Positions 1 to 9,731 of a stretch of 21,857 nt of DNA are shown here, one piece after another. The DNA comes from Flammula alnicola (Eukaryota > Basidiomycota > Agaricomycetes > Agaricales > Strophariaceae), in contig JADNRV010000616.1 in the NCBI GenBank assembly GCA_015499995.1, positions 1-21,857 on the forward strand, written 5' to 3'. Position numbers and translations under genes: made by a program. Below the pieces are notes generated by a model that made no database searches, was not told the DNA's origin, and saw only the letters and a list, made by a program, of their open reading frames with translations. How positions within the stretch are numbered: position 1 is the first letter of the stretch; each line of letters starts with the position of its first letter.

Positions 1-111
1 TTGGAGGGGTACACAGGTGGCGATGGATAATTAAGAATGGAATTGAAACCTGAAGACGGTGAACTAAAGAACTGGTCAAACAAAGTTCGGAAATAGAGAG
101 CACGAAGGGGC

Positions 112-744
112 CTACTCGTCGTATGCATGTTGTTCGATCAAGTCGTCCAAACGCAACATCTGTTCCTCCTCCGACTTATGCGGTGTAGTGTAGACTGAAG
201 GATCAGATGCCCACGGTGGGACAGACATCTTTGTGGGGTGCATCGAAAGGTACCACGAAGATGAGAAGTCAAGTTCGCTCTGGATGGTTACTGGCTCTAG
301 GGAGTCGGAAGGCTCTGGAGTTAAAGGCGATGGTGAGCGAGATCCTGGAGCCGTTGTCGACGATGCAGACATCGTAGAAAATGGCGGAAAGGACGATGGC
401 TGCAGCAGAGGGCTCCAGGTATGTAAGTCTTTTCCAGCCTCCAGGAATTGCACCCCAACTGTTGCACAAAAACTAAGTTGCCATTTATATCCTATTTTCG
501 GTTAAAACATCTCCAGAATTTAAGGTCCTCAATCGCTACCCGCAGTTCCGCTTTTCCGTCGTCCGACGGTGTCAAGATTCGGTGGGCGCCGTCGAACCGC
601 CGCGGTGTAAGATATTGTTTTATGGCCTTGTTTAACCGACCAAGTACCGCGGTTCTAACAATCTTTCCCTCTTCTTGGAATCAGAGATCGCGATATATTT
701 GCCAAGGACCTCCATGATAGGCGGAAAGTATTGTTTTTGAACAT
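112..744 (-). CDS. Uncharacterised multi-exon protein, 5' end unresolved (possible frameshift)
   Basis: I do not recognise this gene. The 3' exon (458..112, stop TAG at 114-112) is open and encodes a Ser/Pro-rich segment (RSPSPLTPEP) ending LDDLIEQHAYDE. A 50-nt intron (508..459, GTTTTA...AACAG) joins it in phase to an upstream open segment (about 680..509) with a protein-like read that includes LNKAIKQYL, FDGAHRILTPSDDGKAEL and IEDLKFWR. That segment has no Met. The best upstream start is ATG 744-742. It opens a basic, Ser/Arg-rich, acid-free read (MFKNNTFRLSWRSLANISR) that looks like a mitochondrial presequence, but it is one base out of frame with the next segment around the GGG run at 666-668. 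Either a splice site was missed, the sequence has a one-base error, or the gene is broken. A shorter alternative is an 86-aa protein from the Met at 372. Divergent from the Mmc1-type gene. Confidence 0.4.
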
Positions 745-1170
745 GGTGAGCACCCTGGTCCCGGTCGAGCAGCTAGATAGTAGATTGCTAATACTCAGAA
801 GCCTGCCCGGTCCGTTAAAACAACCTCGGTGAATGCTAAGTTGCTAAACCAGATGCATGAACGCATGTGTTGTGTAGGTTGATGGGAAGACGTTTTCGGA
901 TACTTGTTTTCAAGAAGATTGCCGTTTTATGAAGTCAGAACTACAATAGTATGAAATAGCTTTCCAACATTCTTCTGTCCTCATCTCCTCGACATTGCCT
1001 CGATGCTTATTAGTGTCCGTTTTAGGAAACTGACTAGAGGCGATGGATCACGTGGGTGACGCTCGCGATTCTTCAGTGACAGGAATCAGTTCTGACAGTG
1101 ACAAGTTACAACTCGTCCGCTCGGCTTTGGTGGTACTTGCACTCTGTAGGCGTAGCAGCGATTCGGGCCG
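745..1170. promoter_or_regulatory. Divergent intergenic region between the leftmost gene and the Mmc1-type gene
   Basis: About 430 bases lie between two divergent gene starts, so the stretch probably holds both promoters and 5'UTRs. I see no clear TATA box in a good position and no repeat. Overlapping reads opening at 1043 (plus) and 1275 (minus) show no family features. Undetected 5' exons of the minus gene could also lie here. Confidence 0.35.
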
Positions 1171-3426
1171 ATGCCACCATGTCCTACCTGCTCTTCCACA
1201 CGCAAATATGTCTTCAAAACCTCTCGTAGCGTCGTCACAACATTTTCTTCGTGTGGGCATCTCGCTCACCCACATAGATCCTTGACGAAACGCTTTACAA
1301 GTTCCTCAACGCCAGATGGGGTATTAAAGAAGCCCTCTAATGATTTCACTTCCCCGAGACCTGAATCTTTGACGCTTCTTCACAAAACAAGGGCATTATT
1401 GCCTCGCGTTCTTGAATCCACAGGGACCTCCGGTTCTTCACGAACCGAGAAGACGACCAAGCTTTGGGACTCTGTCTTATCGAAAGTCCATGAGGACCTC
1501 TCTGCAACAAACGAAAGGCCCGCAAAAATATTTGGTTCGTCACCTATGTGAAATGTATCTTCCGCCTCAACAATTCCTGACGTCAATACCATACAGTATG
1601 CGGACTAGATGAATGGTCGGAAGCTGAAGAACTCGTCACCGCACTGCTGGCAGATGTCTTCTCGTCTGCTACACAAAATGACGCTCTCAGAGATAGATGG
1701 AAAGATGACACTCAAGAGAAAGTTAGCATTTCGTATGTCTCAATATCTGTATTTGCGGAATGCCTCCTTATTTTTCATCCAGTCACGGAAACAACATAAA
1801 TATTGCGTCCTCCTCACTGCAATTGCCGTCTGGCTATCTCACGCAGTTCCATGTTCCTATCGAAATAGTAGAATTTCGACCACCCGGCAGATCTACCTCA
1901 TCTGTACCACAAATGTTGGAGAGCTCTGCTATTTTTGAGGCAGACGTCCCCATCATAGTCTGCAATCCCCTCACTACGTCACTTTCCACCATTCTCGGCG
2001 CCCAGCTACCTTCGAATACTATTATCGTGCTGACGTCAACCATCATACAGGCCGAGTTGGACGCTATCATTCAACAGCAAACATCTAATTTACAAACACC
2101 CCGTTTGTCCACTTTCAAAGTCCCTGAAGTCATCTCTGCGGACCCTAAAAGGGCTATGGACGCCATCCGGATTCTGCAAGCTGAACCCAATTCGTTTTCT
2201 GCTATTCAAAGATACCAAGTCGACTTCATGGGGTCTGGACTGTCCAAGATCACCAATGCTCTCCAAACCAAACTCGCGGCGAGACCTCATATACCAACCA
2301 TACGGACGGATATTGCACTTAGCCATGTATCCGATATTCTACAGTGGGCTCTCTCCAGTATCCACCGAGCGCGGCAAGAAACGGACAAAGCCTTCGTCGA
2401 CGTAAGTCACTTGAGGGATAGAATCCAAGAAGCTCGGGCGAGGGTTGAAGGTGATGTTTTCGGAGGACGCCGGCATGGTAGTGACAAAATGGTTGTCGAC
2501 GAAGTGGATGAGGCAATGAAACAGACTGAAAAGGAGATGCGACATGTTATGAATGGGTTAACATGGTGGAGAATGATTTGGAGGGTGGACGATATCAGTG
2601 GAATAATTAGCTCCGCTCTAACACGGTCATGGTGTCGTGGCCTTGAAAGCAAGGTAAGTTGCGAAATTTTACTATTTCTAATTATGCAACAGACTAACTT
2701 GCGTACAGTTGATTATGCATACAGGTCGCCTTTCTGGTCTGCAAGATAGCATGTCGCAATCTGCATTTACATTACTCTCTGCTCATCCTACTATATCAAC
2801 TGCAGTTCTCCGCAACAGTCTCCTGCAACTTAAAGCATCTCCAAACTATCATCTATCACCTGATAGTTTAACAATACCATTATTCACGCGGCGAAATCAA
2901 ATCATCGAGTACCCGACAACACGATTACACGTCACAGGCCAGCGCGCGGTACTCGGTATGACTGGCGGAATTTTATCTAGCGTAGGAATAAGTTGGGCTG
3001 GTTGGCTAGGTTGGCTCGTGGGTAGTGGAGAAGGCTTGCTCGGATTTGTCGGCGTAGACGCTAGTACCGCGATCGGAGTCGGCATGCTCGGTGCAGTGGC
3101 TAGCATCAGATGGGCGATAGGGAGGTGGGAGAAGTCGAAGAAGCGGTGGTGGCAAGATTGGGCAAGAGTGGGGGAGGGCCTCGACCGAGACCTCAAGGTA
3201 TGTTTTTGAGCCTCCTGCTTCTGTTCACGCGATTAAACGCAACGCCAAGGCCACTCTCGACAAAACGATGCGTCAACAAGTCAACGTTGTGGCCGCCACC
3301 GCGTGCGAAGGGATGACAAAACTGATACGAACTCGGGAGGAGGTCCTTGCTGAAGTCGGTAAAGAGGTCGAACAGCTGCAGGCAGCCTCGAACAATGTCA
3401 TCCATAGAACTGAACAAAAATCATGA
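1171..3426 (+). CDS. MMC1: Mmc1-type mitochondrial inner-membrane protein (dynamin-like pseudoenzyme family)
   Basis: Exons: 1171-1534, 1597-1732, 1783-2653, 2709-3197, 3250-3426, giving about 678 aa. Introns are 62, 50, 55 and 52 nt; the last uses an AAG acceptor. The N-terminus is basic and hydroxylated (STRKYVFKTSRSVVTTF), as expected of a mitochondrial presequence, though it also holds Cys residues (PCPTC). The middle is helical. Around residue 440 it reads GLTWWRMIWRVDDI, followed by two hydrophobic segments at about 537-561 (WAGWLGWLVG) and 565-592 (GVGMLGAVASIRWAIGRW). A Trp/Lys-rich stretch and a terminal coiled-coil-like tail (EEVLAEVGKEVEQLQ) close the protein. From memory, fungal Mmc1 is a matrix-facing inner-membrane protein structurally like dynamins but without a GTPase site, working with MICOS in cristae shape. 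I see no GxxxxGK motif, which agrees. The assignment rests on remembered family features, so a generic mitochondrial membrane protein remains possible. Confidence 0.62.
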
Positions 3427-3518
3427 AACACTGCCCCGTCTTCTTGGTCCAGCTCTAGTTTCTCCCTGTTCAAGTCAAATGTGTGACGTGCAGTTTTCTC
3501 TTTTCTGATGCCTCCGAA

Positions 3519-4559
3519 TTACGAGTGAGAGACGATAATACGAGGGCCTTGGCCATGAGTCCTAGGTGCTTTCACACTTGGACCGACTTCGTGACCATTT
3601 TCGTCATCGCTCTCTTCTCCGATGCCGAATAACTCCTCTCTCTCATCCCAGACATCGGCGAGCCTTGAGGTCTTGCCACCAGCTTTGGTTGTATTTATGT
3701 CATTATTGTATGTGGGCAGCAGCTGGGTCCCGCTAAAGTCTTCTTCTTCGTCCTCTTCGACATCAGATATGGAATCCGAAAGAGGTCGATAAAGGCGCGC
3801 TATCTATGAATCCTTTAAATCAGGACTTGTCGATCGCATCCATATCACGAAAGCATACCTCGCGTCGGTGCCGATAATATCGTTCAAGATAATATGCCAC
3901 ATAGAGGCCAACACTTGATCCGCAGAAGTTGGCCTGAAACACGAGATGAGAGATAGTAAAAAAGAGGACAAGAAATAACGACGTACTACAACATCGCCCC
4001 ATTGGAACGTTTTATACTGCACTTCGGTCAACATGTATTGGAGGAATATTAAATTTTAATGGACTCAACAGGAAGAGCAGCCTGAACGAATTCACTGATT
4101 ATGCCACCACAAAAGAAGCATGTGAATGCCGTGAAGATTAATCCTGAGTGTCTCCAAAACCATATTCTCCGTGCACTCCTAATGTCAAAAGTTCTATGAG
4201 ATCGTTAACATGCAAAAGTATGGCGACGCACTCTTCCACATCAATGATGAAATAGAACACAGCAGTTGCGATACAGAAGCAGAGGAAATGCAACAATTTG
4301 TCGTTCAACGGTAGTGCTCTTGAGAAGTTTGTAAACCCGAGAAATGCAAGTATAATCATAATAATGCATGTGAACACGAGAAACCACTGCGAAACTTGAT
4401 AAGTATTCCGAACCACATGTGCAGGGGCGCAAAACTTACAGGACGGAGTCTTATTGGCATGTCATACTTTGGTATTCGGAATCGGTGAGACTTCATGATG
4501 GATTTCCCCACTTTTGAAGATAGTTTTCTAACATCCTTCAACGCAGATGAGGCAGGCAT
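3519..4559 (-). CDS. VanZ-like domain membrane protein
   Basis: Exons: 4559-4440, 4386-4232, 4178-4070, 4016-3987, 3933-3859, 3803-3519, giving about 257 aa. The five introns are 53, 53, 53, 53 and 55 nt, and every junction restores frame. The membrane core matches the VanZ fold: TM1 at about 41-58 (WFLVFTCIIMIILAFLGFT); DKLLHF at 69-74 beginning TM2; TM3 at about 104-120; E121 and Q124; and GDVVANFCGSSVGL opening TM4. The last exon is a soluble tail with a very acidic run (DVEEDEEED near 177-185). VanZ is named after a teicoplanin-resistance protein, but fungal members have no established function, so none is assigned. The start is uncertain: Met1 (4559) directly follows a likely 5'UTR intron acceptor, while Met34 (4460) would give a start abutting TM1 (MPIRLRPWF). 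It converges on the Mmc1-type gene with 92 nt between stops. Confidence 0.8.
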
Positions 4560-4621
4560 CTGAAGAACAATTTGGATGTGGCAAGAGGCTGAACGGTGGA
4601 ATGGATGACGAGCGTACTTAC
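4560..4621 (-). other. Probable 5'UTR intron of the VanZ-like gene
   Basis: On the minus strand a 62-nt segment begins GTAAGTACGC and ends TTGTTCTTCAG, immediately before the ATG at 4559. Donor, length and pyrimidine-rich acceptor match the coding introns nearby. The frame that would continue into the coding exon carries TGA stops just upstream, so the upstream exon is non-coding in that frame. This favours 4559 as the first Met of the spliced message. Confidence 0.5.
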
Positions 4622-4821
4622 ACGGCCTCATTGTCATTGACATTACGCAGCTAAAGGATATTTGGTTTACCTGTCGAAGACAAACAGCTTCCACAGCATT
4701 CAGGTCGCATGATCACCTGGATCAGGCCAGGGCACGACGCCGCCAGGCGCAGGCCTGCAATTGTGCATTCAACTTTCTTCGGATCCGACACAGAGCACAG
4801 ATTGAACAGTCACAAGCAAAG
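4622..4821. promoter_or_regulatory. Compact bidirectional promoter between the VanZ-like and Rec114-like genes
   Basis: The two divergent start codons are only about 260 nt apart, and part of that is the 5'UTR intron. Both promoters must therefore share or overlap this stretch. I see no clear TATA box. GC-rich sequence with a short repeat (cgccaggcgcaggcc) lies near 4740-4757. Confidence 0.35.
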
Positions 4822-6297
4822 ATGAGCCATTCAACGACAGGAACTTCGAGTTATGTTCTTTCTAAATACTCTCGCTCGTATCCCGTCAAGCGGACGCTCC
4901 AAAAATCTCAGCTCCATTCAAGCAATGGACCGGAAACAATGGCAGACTGGCAACACTTTACGAATCCAATTATACGACTTGTGCTGGATGTGAAGACAAC
5001 AAGCAGCAAAGAAATCGAGTCTGTTCGGCTTCGTATTCTCTGGCAAATGAACCCTGGGCCAGATTCTGGCTTCGGTCAGCAAGACGTTCTCTTTGCAAGT
5101 TTCTTTCCGCCTTTTCCATTGGCTTCCCAGTTCTCGGATTTCCTGTGTATTGATGCTAACACATGAAAATTCACCGCCAGGAAGACTTGGATCTCTTGTC
5201 CTTCGCTGCTATCGCCTGTAATGTTCCATTCAAACAACAGACCGAAGGACTGCCTCTTAAAGCTGTTTACCGTGATACCGTTGTCGGAATTCGGTATTTC
5301 TACTGCCGCGAGGACGGTGTTACACCTGTACGCTTGGTAAAGCGACAAGTTCGAACTGCCATTAATTTGTATGTTGGCGTTTTAGGTTTATCGACGGTTC
5401 CAGATTTCTTTTCAATCTACTTCTGAAGCTGCCGATTTCATTGAAATCATCAAGCCAGTCTGTCCTTGCAAATTGAATCCTACATCGGTGCCTTCTGGGG
5501 CACCGTCATTTGCTGCCTCCCAAAACCAGAATCCGAATTTGCTTAATCGGACAAGCATTCGAACCCACACAAATCTTCCCATATCCAACTCTTTATTGCC
5601 CCATCGTGGATCGCATTTCGCCTACCAACCCATTTTCAGTGACCATCCTCCCTCTATAGGACAAAAAAGCTTCGTAAAAACTGCGCATATACCCACAAAG
5701 CAGACACCCGTGGTGGCTTCGCATACATCGTCTTTGTTGCCACTGAGACACGATGTACCCTTGGGTGTATCCTCGGATCCTGGACTGTATCTTCCTTTGG
5801 ACACCCGCAGTTCTCCTGATAGGCCTGCTATTGATGCAGCCATGCAACCCGTCGGACACCAATTACCAGACAATCGGAATCTCCCTCAGAGGGAACCTAC
5901 CGCCCGACAAGAGATTTCATCACTGCCTAGTACAAATGTTATCCTTACAGAGCAGACGAATCTTCCCAGCTCTTCTCTTCCTTCACTGCCAGGCTCAGAT
6001 ACTTCCAATCAAGTAAAAGACCCTCCTCTTGCTTTTACAGATAGCTCGGAACCCCAGAATGCCCAAAAAGATATCCCTCATCCTGTTCTCGCCTCACTGG
6101 TGGAAGCCACTTCGATTTACAACTTGTCAAATACTGCCCTTGAGCAAGTCATTGCGGAAGTCATTCATGAAGATCGCTTTATCGAATTGGTAAGATCTCG
6201 GAAGTCGAGGGACAGTGATCCGTTCTGATCAGCACATACCATGTAGGTCGAGAAAATTGCGGAGATGTTGGTCATTAGGAGGGTAGCTAATGCCTAA
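4822..6297 (+). CDS. Rec114-like meiotic recombination protein
   Basis: Exons: 4822-5094 (donor uncertain), 5181-5336, 5386-6189, 6247-6297, giving about 427 aa, close to the length I recall for yeast Rec114. The N-terminal domain (about residues 8-160) opens with YVLSKYSRSYP and includes WQHFTNPIIRLVLDV. It ends with RRFQISFQSTSEAADFI at about 146-162, resembling the PH-like domain of Rec114. A long low-complexity Ser/Pro/Asn linker follows. The C-terminus (about 375-427) is a predicted helical cap (NLSNTALEQVIAEVIHEDRF, then IELVEKIAEML after the last intron), where Rec114 proteins bind Mei4. Rec114 is a chromosome-axis cofactor of Spo11 in meiotic double-strand-break formation. Intron 1 is ambiguous: a GC donor (GCAAGT, 5095), a GT donor (5086) and a GTCAGC donor (5075, with acceptor at 5184) all keep frame. 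Family similarity is weak, so another PH-domain protein is possible. Confidence 0.55.
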
Positions 6298-6420
6298 ATC
6301 GTCCCAAGACTCTAGTCACAGCCTGAAAGAGCTCAATCAAACTGTCATTTCGTAAAAGACAAGTAATACAGAGTGCTAAGAAGTATATTATACTTAGATA
6401 GGTTTTGCTAATGCATATTG

Positions 6421-9400
6421 CTAATAGACCTTTCCATCGAGTTTCAAAAGATCTTGTTCGTCCCAGCCATAGGCCTTTTTCAATCTCTTCGCAAAAGCGT
6501 GGAGGATGGGAGGTTCGAGGGTTGGATCGGGGTGTGCTGTACAAACGAAATCAGGACCACTTCAGCCAAGAGTACGCACATATCACTCACGCTTGTGGAA
6601 TGTAATAGGCTGTCGAGATTTGATGAAGATCATCAGTTCAGATATAATTGACGCAGGAACTCTGCTCTCACCCTGTCATTCTTATTAGGAGGGTCAAACC
6701 GAACACTAGAGCCCGCTGTGCTAGGGTCGTATTCAAAACCCATCTCTCGCATAAGCTAATAAAAACCATTAGAGAAAGATATAAAAGATTTTCCAAGATT
6801 TTCTAATTCACCTTCAGGAAACTCTCCCATTTCATGGGTGCCCGAGCGGATTTCCGCTCCTCCGGAGGTTGAAGAAGTTGGTGCATCAAACCTGTGGTTT
6901 TCTTGCCGAGTTTGGAGAACCAACTTTGCTTCGCTTCCTGCATATCTTTTTCTTTATCCTTTCCCTTAGCGGCTGTCGAAATTTTGGAGAAGAATCCTTT
7001 CTTCTCATCCGTATTCGAGAACAAGGATGCATGGTCGGGTCTTGACTTAACTTTCTTCTCAGATTTGATGTTCAAGGACTGCAGATAAGAATGCGCCGAC
7101 TGAGCTGTCGTAGTCTCTCCGAGCGGGAGTGAAGCTGTTGAAGACATGTAAGGAGTTGCCTTCGAGAGACTTGGCTTTGGCGAAGGAGGGAGCTGTGAAC
7201 TCTTGGGAGGCGGAAGAGACGACGACAATGTATTCTGCGTGGCCGCGCTCGTCATCGAGTCTATGGACGGAGAAGGCGAAGTAGGTGGAGCTTCGTGAGA
7301 TGCGACCTTCTTCTTCTTCTTCGGTTTCTTCTTCTTCTTCTTTTGAGCTGACGCAGCGATATCGTCTTCGTCCTCCACATCTTCTACCGTAGCCCTTTGA
7401 TTCTTTGCAGGAGGGGGAGCCGCTGGCGATAAATTTGAATGAGAAAGGGTCGCACCTGCTGACAAAAATACGCTTACGTCGTGCCGCAGCAGTCGGTGCA
7501 GGTCCTTTTGCGCTTGGGGGTGCAGGCTCTGGTTTTGGTGGCAGAGCAGAAGGCACCTGCTTCGGAATACCGCTTGGGGTCGCTCTGAAAGCTCCGCGGG
7601 CTGTCCCTGCGCGCGGCTCTGCCCTAGTGGCAGTTTTGAGTTTCGGACTCGCCGAAAACATTCGTCCTGTAAAAAATAACATTGAAATAATGTATTTATC
7701 ATTTTTTAAGGCAACGTACCTCTTAGCGAGCCAAGCAACTTCAAAAAAGGGTTTCCCTTGCGATCTTCCGCAGCGAAAGGATCGATTTCCTTTGGGACAT
7801 TATGTCCAGAATCAAACCAATCAGCTTCGTGTGCCGCATCCATAGCTTCTCTGATCATGTCCCGAATTTCATCCTCTTCCTCAGTGTTATAACCGGATTC
7901 GTCATCGTCAGATTCTCCGTCTTCTTCATCCTCCTCCGACTCGGTGTCTTCATCTTCATCTTCCTCGTCATCCGAGTTCGAGACTGACTGCAGACCAGGC
8001 ATAGAGCCATCACTATCATCAGAGCCTCCGTTGGCAATGGCAAGCAACTTTGCTTGCTTGTTATTCTTCTTAACGAGTGCGCGTCCTGCAGGCCTCTCGC
8101 CGTCGGAATCTTCGTCGATTTTTGGCATTGAAAAGGCGCTCCACTGTGGTTCGTAGTTAAACGCATCTTCCAACTGCCACAAAGAGTCTATGTCAAACCC
8201 AGAGACAGAGATATAATTCTACTCAAGATTAGCCATCAGTCTACGTAACAAGCAAGAGTAAAAAGCAAAGCTTCTCACATTATTGATTTGTTTCCACATG
8301 AGATCTAAAACTGGCCTGTTTCTCGTCTTTTCCAGAGGGAAAATTATGTCTTTGAATGTGGCAAACATATTGGATGCTTTTCCCGAATAGATCTGAGCGT
8401 CAATCCAGCTTTCGTATTCTTCTGGCATCTGACGTGGTTGTTGTTTCCATGCTTCGCCTTCTGGTCCGAACAATGAAGCTTCCAAGAGTTCCTGCAGCTC
8501 TACTGAAATCTACCAACCCAAGTGAGGACGAATGTGATGCAGTTGCTAAAAGAGCTTACCGAAAGATCGCCAACAGCATCCCAAAGTGCTTGAGGGAAAC
8601 GTTTAGCCTCGCGGGGGGATTCTTCAATCGCTTCGTGAAGAATTCGATACAATATCGCCTTGGGATATATCCCGCGGGGGAAACACAATTCAATGATAAT
8701 TGAGTCAAGGAAGGAATCAGCAGCTTTACGCAAGTCTTTCCAGTCGAACACGTATTCGGTCTCTCCAGGGTCTGAGCCTTCAGTTGGCTTAAGCTTGAAA
8801 TACTTCGCGTAATGGGCTACGACAAGTGTCAATGAGAGTTCGTGGACTAGAGAATAAGGAAACCCACGTGCTGTTGTAGCCAAAACAGAGAACCTATCTT
8901 GACTCATTTCAACTAAGACATTTACCAGGTCGTACAAGACAAGGTAGCGATCTCTCATGTCAGGGTTGTTCTTGAGCTTCAATTTGACATTCTTGTCTGT
9001 TAAACCATCGATGACAAGCCCGTTCATAGTGTCTGATACGATTTTCCAAGCAGAAGCGAGCATATATGAGTTGTGAATTCTATAAAATTATTCGAAGACC
9101 GTTATTTTTCAGTCCAAGTGCGATTTAAGGTGAAAGTACATACCTGGTGGCAACCAACTTTGCGACATGAGAAGGATTTCTGCGAGGATCTGTCCTCGTT
9201 GGTTCGGTTCTGGCCTGCAATTCAGCTTCGATAAGGTATCGGAAGGTGTCGGGTTCTCGCAGATTGGCAATATCGTCCACATATGCTGTGGGGCAAAGGG
9301 TCTTCGCATTCGGTTATAGGAAGAGAAAATGTTGCAACTCACCGTCACTCTGAGATTCGGCCATCTTCAGACATTTTTCAATACGAAAAGGGCTCAATAT

Positions 9401-9731
9401 TGCTTTCTTCGACTCCCCCACAAGGTTCTCTGCCAAAAAAAAAAAGTTAATCAGGGGCAATCAACGAACCTAGCACGTTCAGTAACTCACCTGCAAGAAG
9501 ATCCAACTTTTCACGCCCACTCATCCTACTCATGAGCATGACTTCACCCGTTCCTTGGGATCCGTACTTTCCATTGCGTAAAATCAGAGCCCGCGATGTT
9601 GTTGGTTTTTGTCCGTGCTCGTCTCGTTTTCCATGCTGTCTGGCTGGATTGGTTTTTGAGAAGACATCTCGGCGTCCAACTGGAACAAGATCTTTGGAGG
9701 AATGGCCCCCGGGTTTGGTCTTGGGAGGCAT
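6421..9731 (-). CDS. Large conserved fungal protein with C-terminal HicA/YcfA-like domain
   Basis: Exons: 9731-9491, 9429-9343, 9285-9144, 9079-8560, 8491-8279, 8218-7720, 7666-7478, 7422-6812, 6755-6672, 6609-6591, 6536-6421, giving about 906 aa. Introns are 54-68 nt. The first 400 residues look all-helical and globular (IHNSYMLASAWKIVSDTMNGL; YDLVNVLVEM). Next come DIDSLWQLEDAFNYEPQW near 411-427, a highly acidic stretch at about 482-518, a Pro/Ala/Ser-rich linker and a poly-Lys nuclear-signal-like run near 657-670. The C-terminus (about 827-905) reads KWESFLKLMREMGFE, GSSVRF, ITFHKPHP, then a helix ending KKAYGWDEQDL. That matches the order of a HicA-type double-stranded-RNA-binding-like fold. 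HicA toxins carry a catalytic His after Gly-Ser; here it is Ser, so RNA cleavage is unlikely. The acceptor of the fourth intron (8492) was chosen among in-phase AGs. Function is unknown; a nuclear or ribosome-linked RNA-binding role is only a guess. Similar proteins occur widely in fungi, as I recall. Confidence 0.72.
7308..7344. repeat. TTC trinucleotide tract (poly-Lys on minus strand)
   Basis: An almost pure TTC repeat interrupted once (ttcggt) encodes, on the minus strand, two lysine runs split by a proline (six K, P, five K) in the linker of the HicA-like protein. It probably varies in length between strains. The encoded basic cluster resembles a nuclear localisation signal. Confidence 0.8.

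Noticed and set aside
556..569. Palindrome CCGTCGTCCGACGG as a possible zinc-cluster binding site
   Set aside because: It falls inside the probable coding segment 680..509 of the leftmost gene, where it encodes part of LTPSDDGK, so a regulatory role is not needed.
2897..3196. 99-codon minus-strand frame rich in Ser/Pro
   Set aside because: It is a shadow of the transmembrane exon of the Mmc1-type gene.
6247..6297. Ending the Rec114-like gene at the stop near 6228 without a last intron
   Set aside because: A good GTAAGA...TGTAG intron (6190-6246) leads to VEKIAEMLVIRR, which completes the C-terminal helix; read-through gives a charged, non-helical tail.
7405..7845. 146-codon open frame on the plus strand
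   Set aside because: It lies antisense to exons and an intron of the HicA-like gene and owes its length to biased codon use there. No family features.
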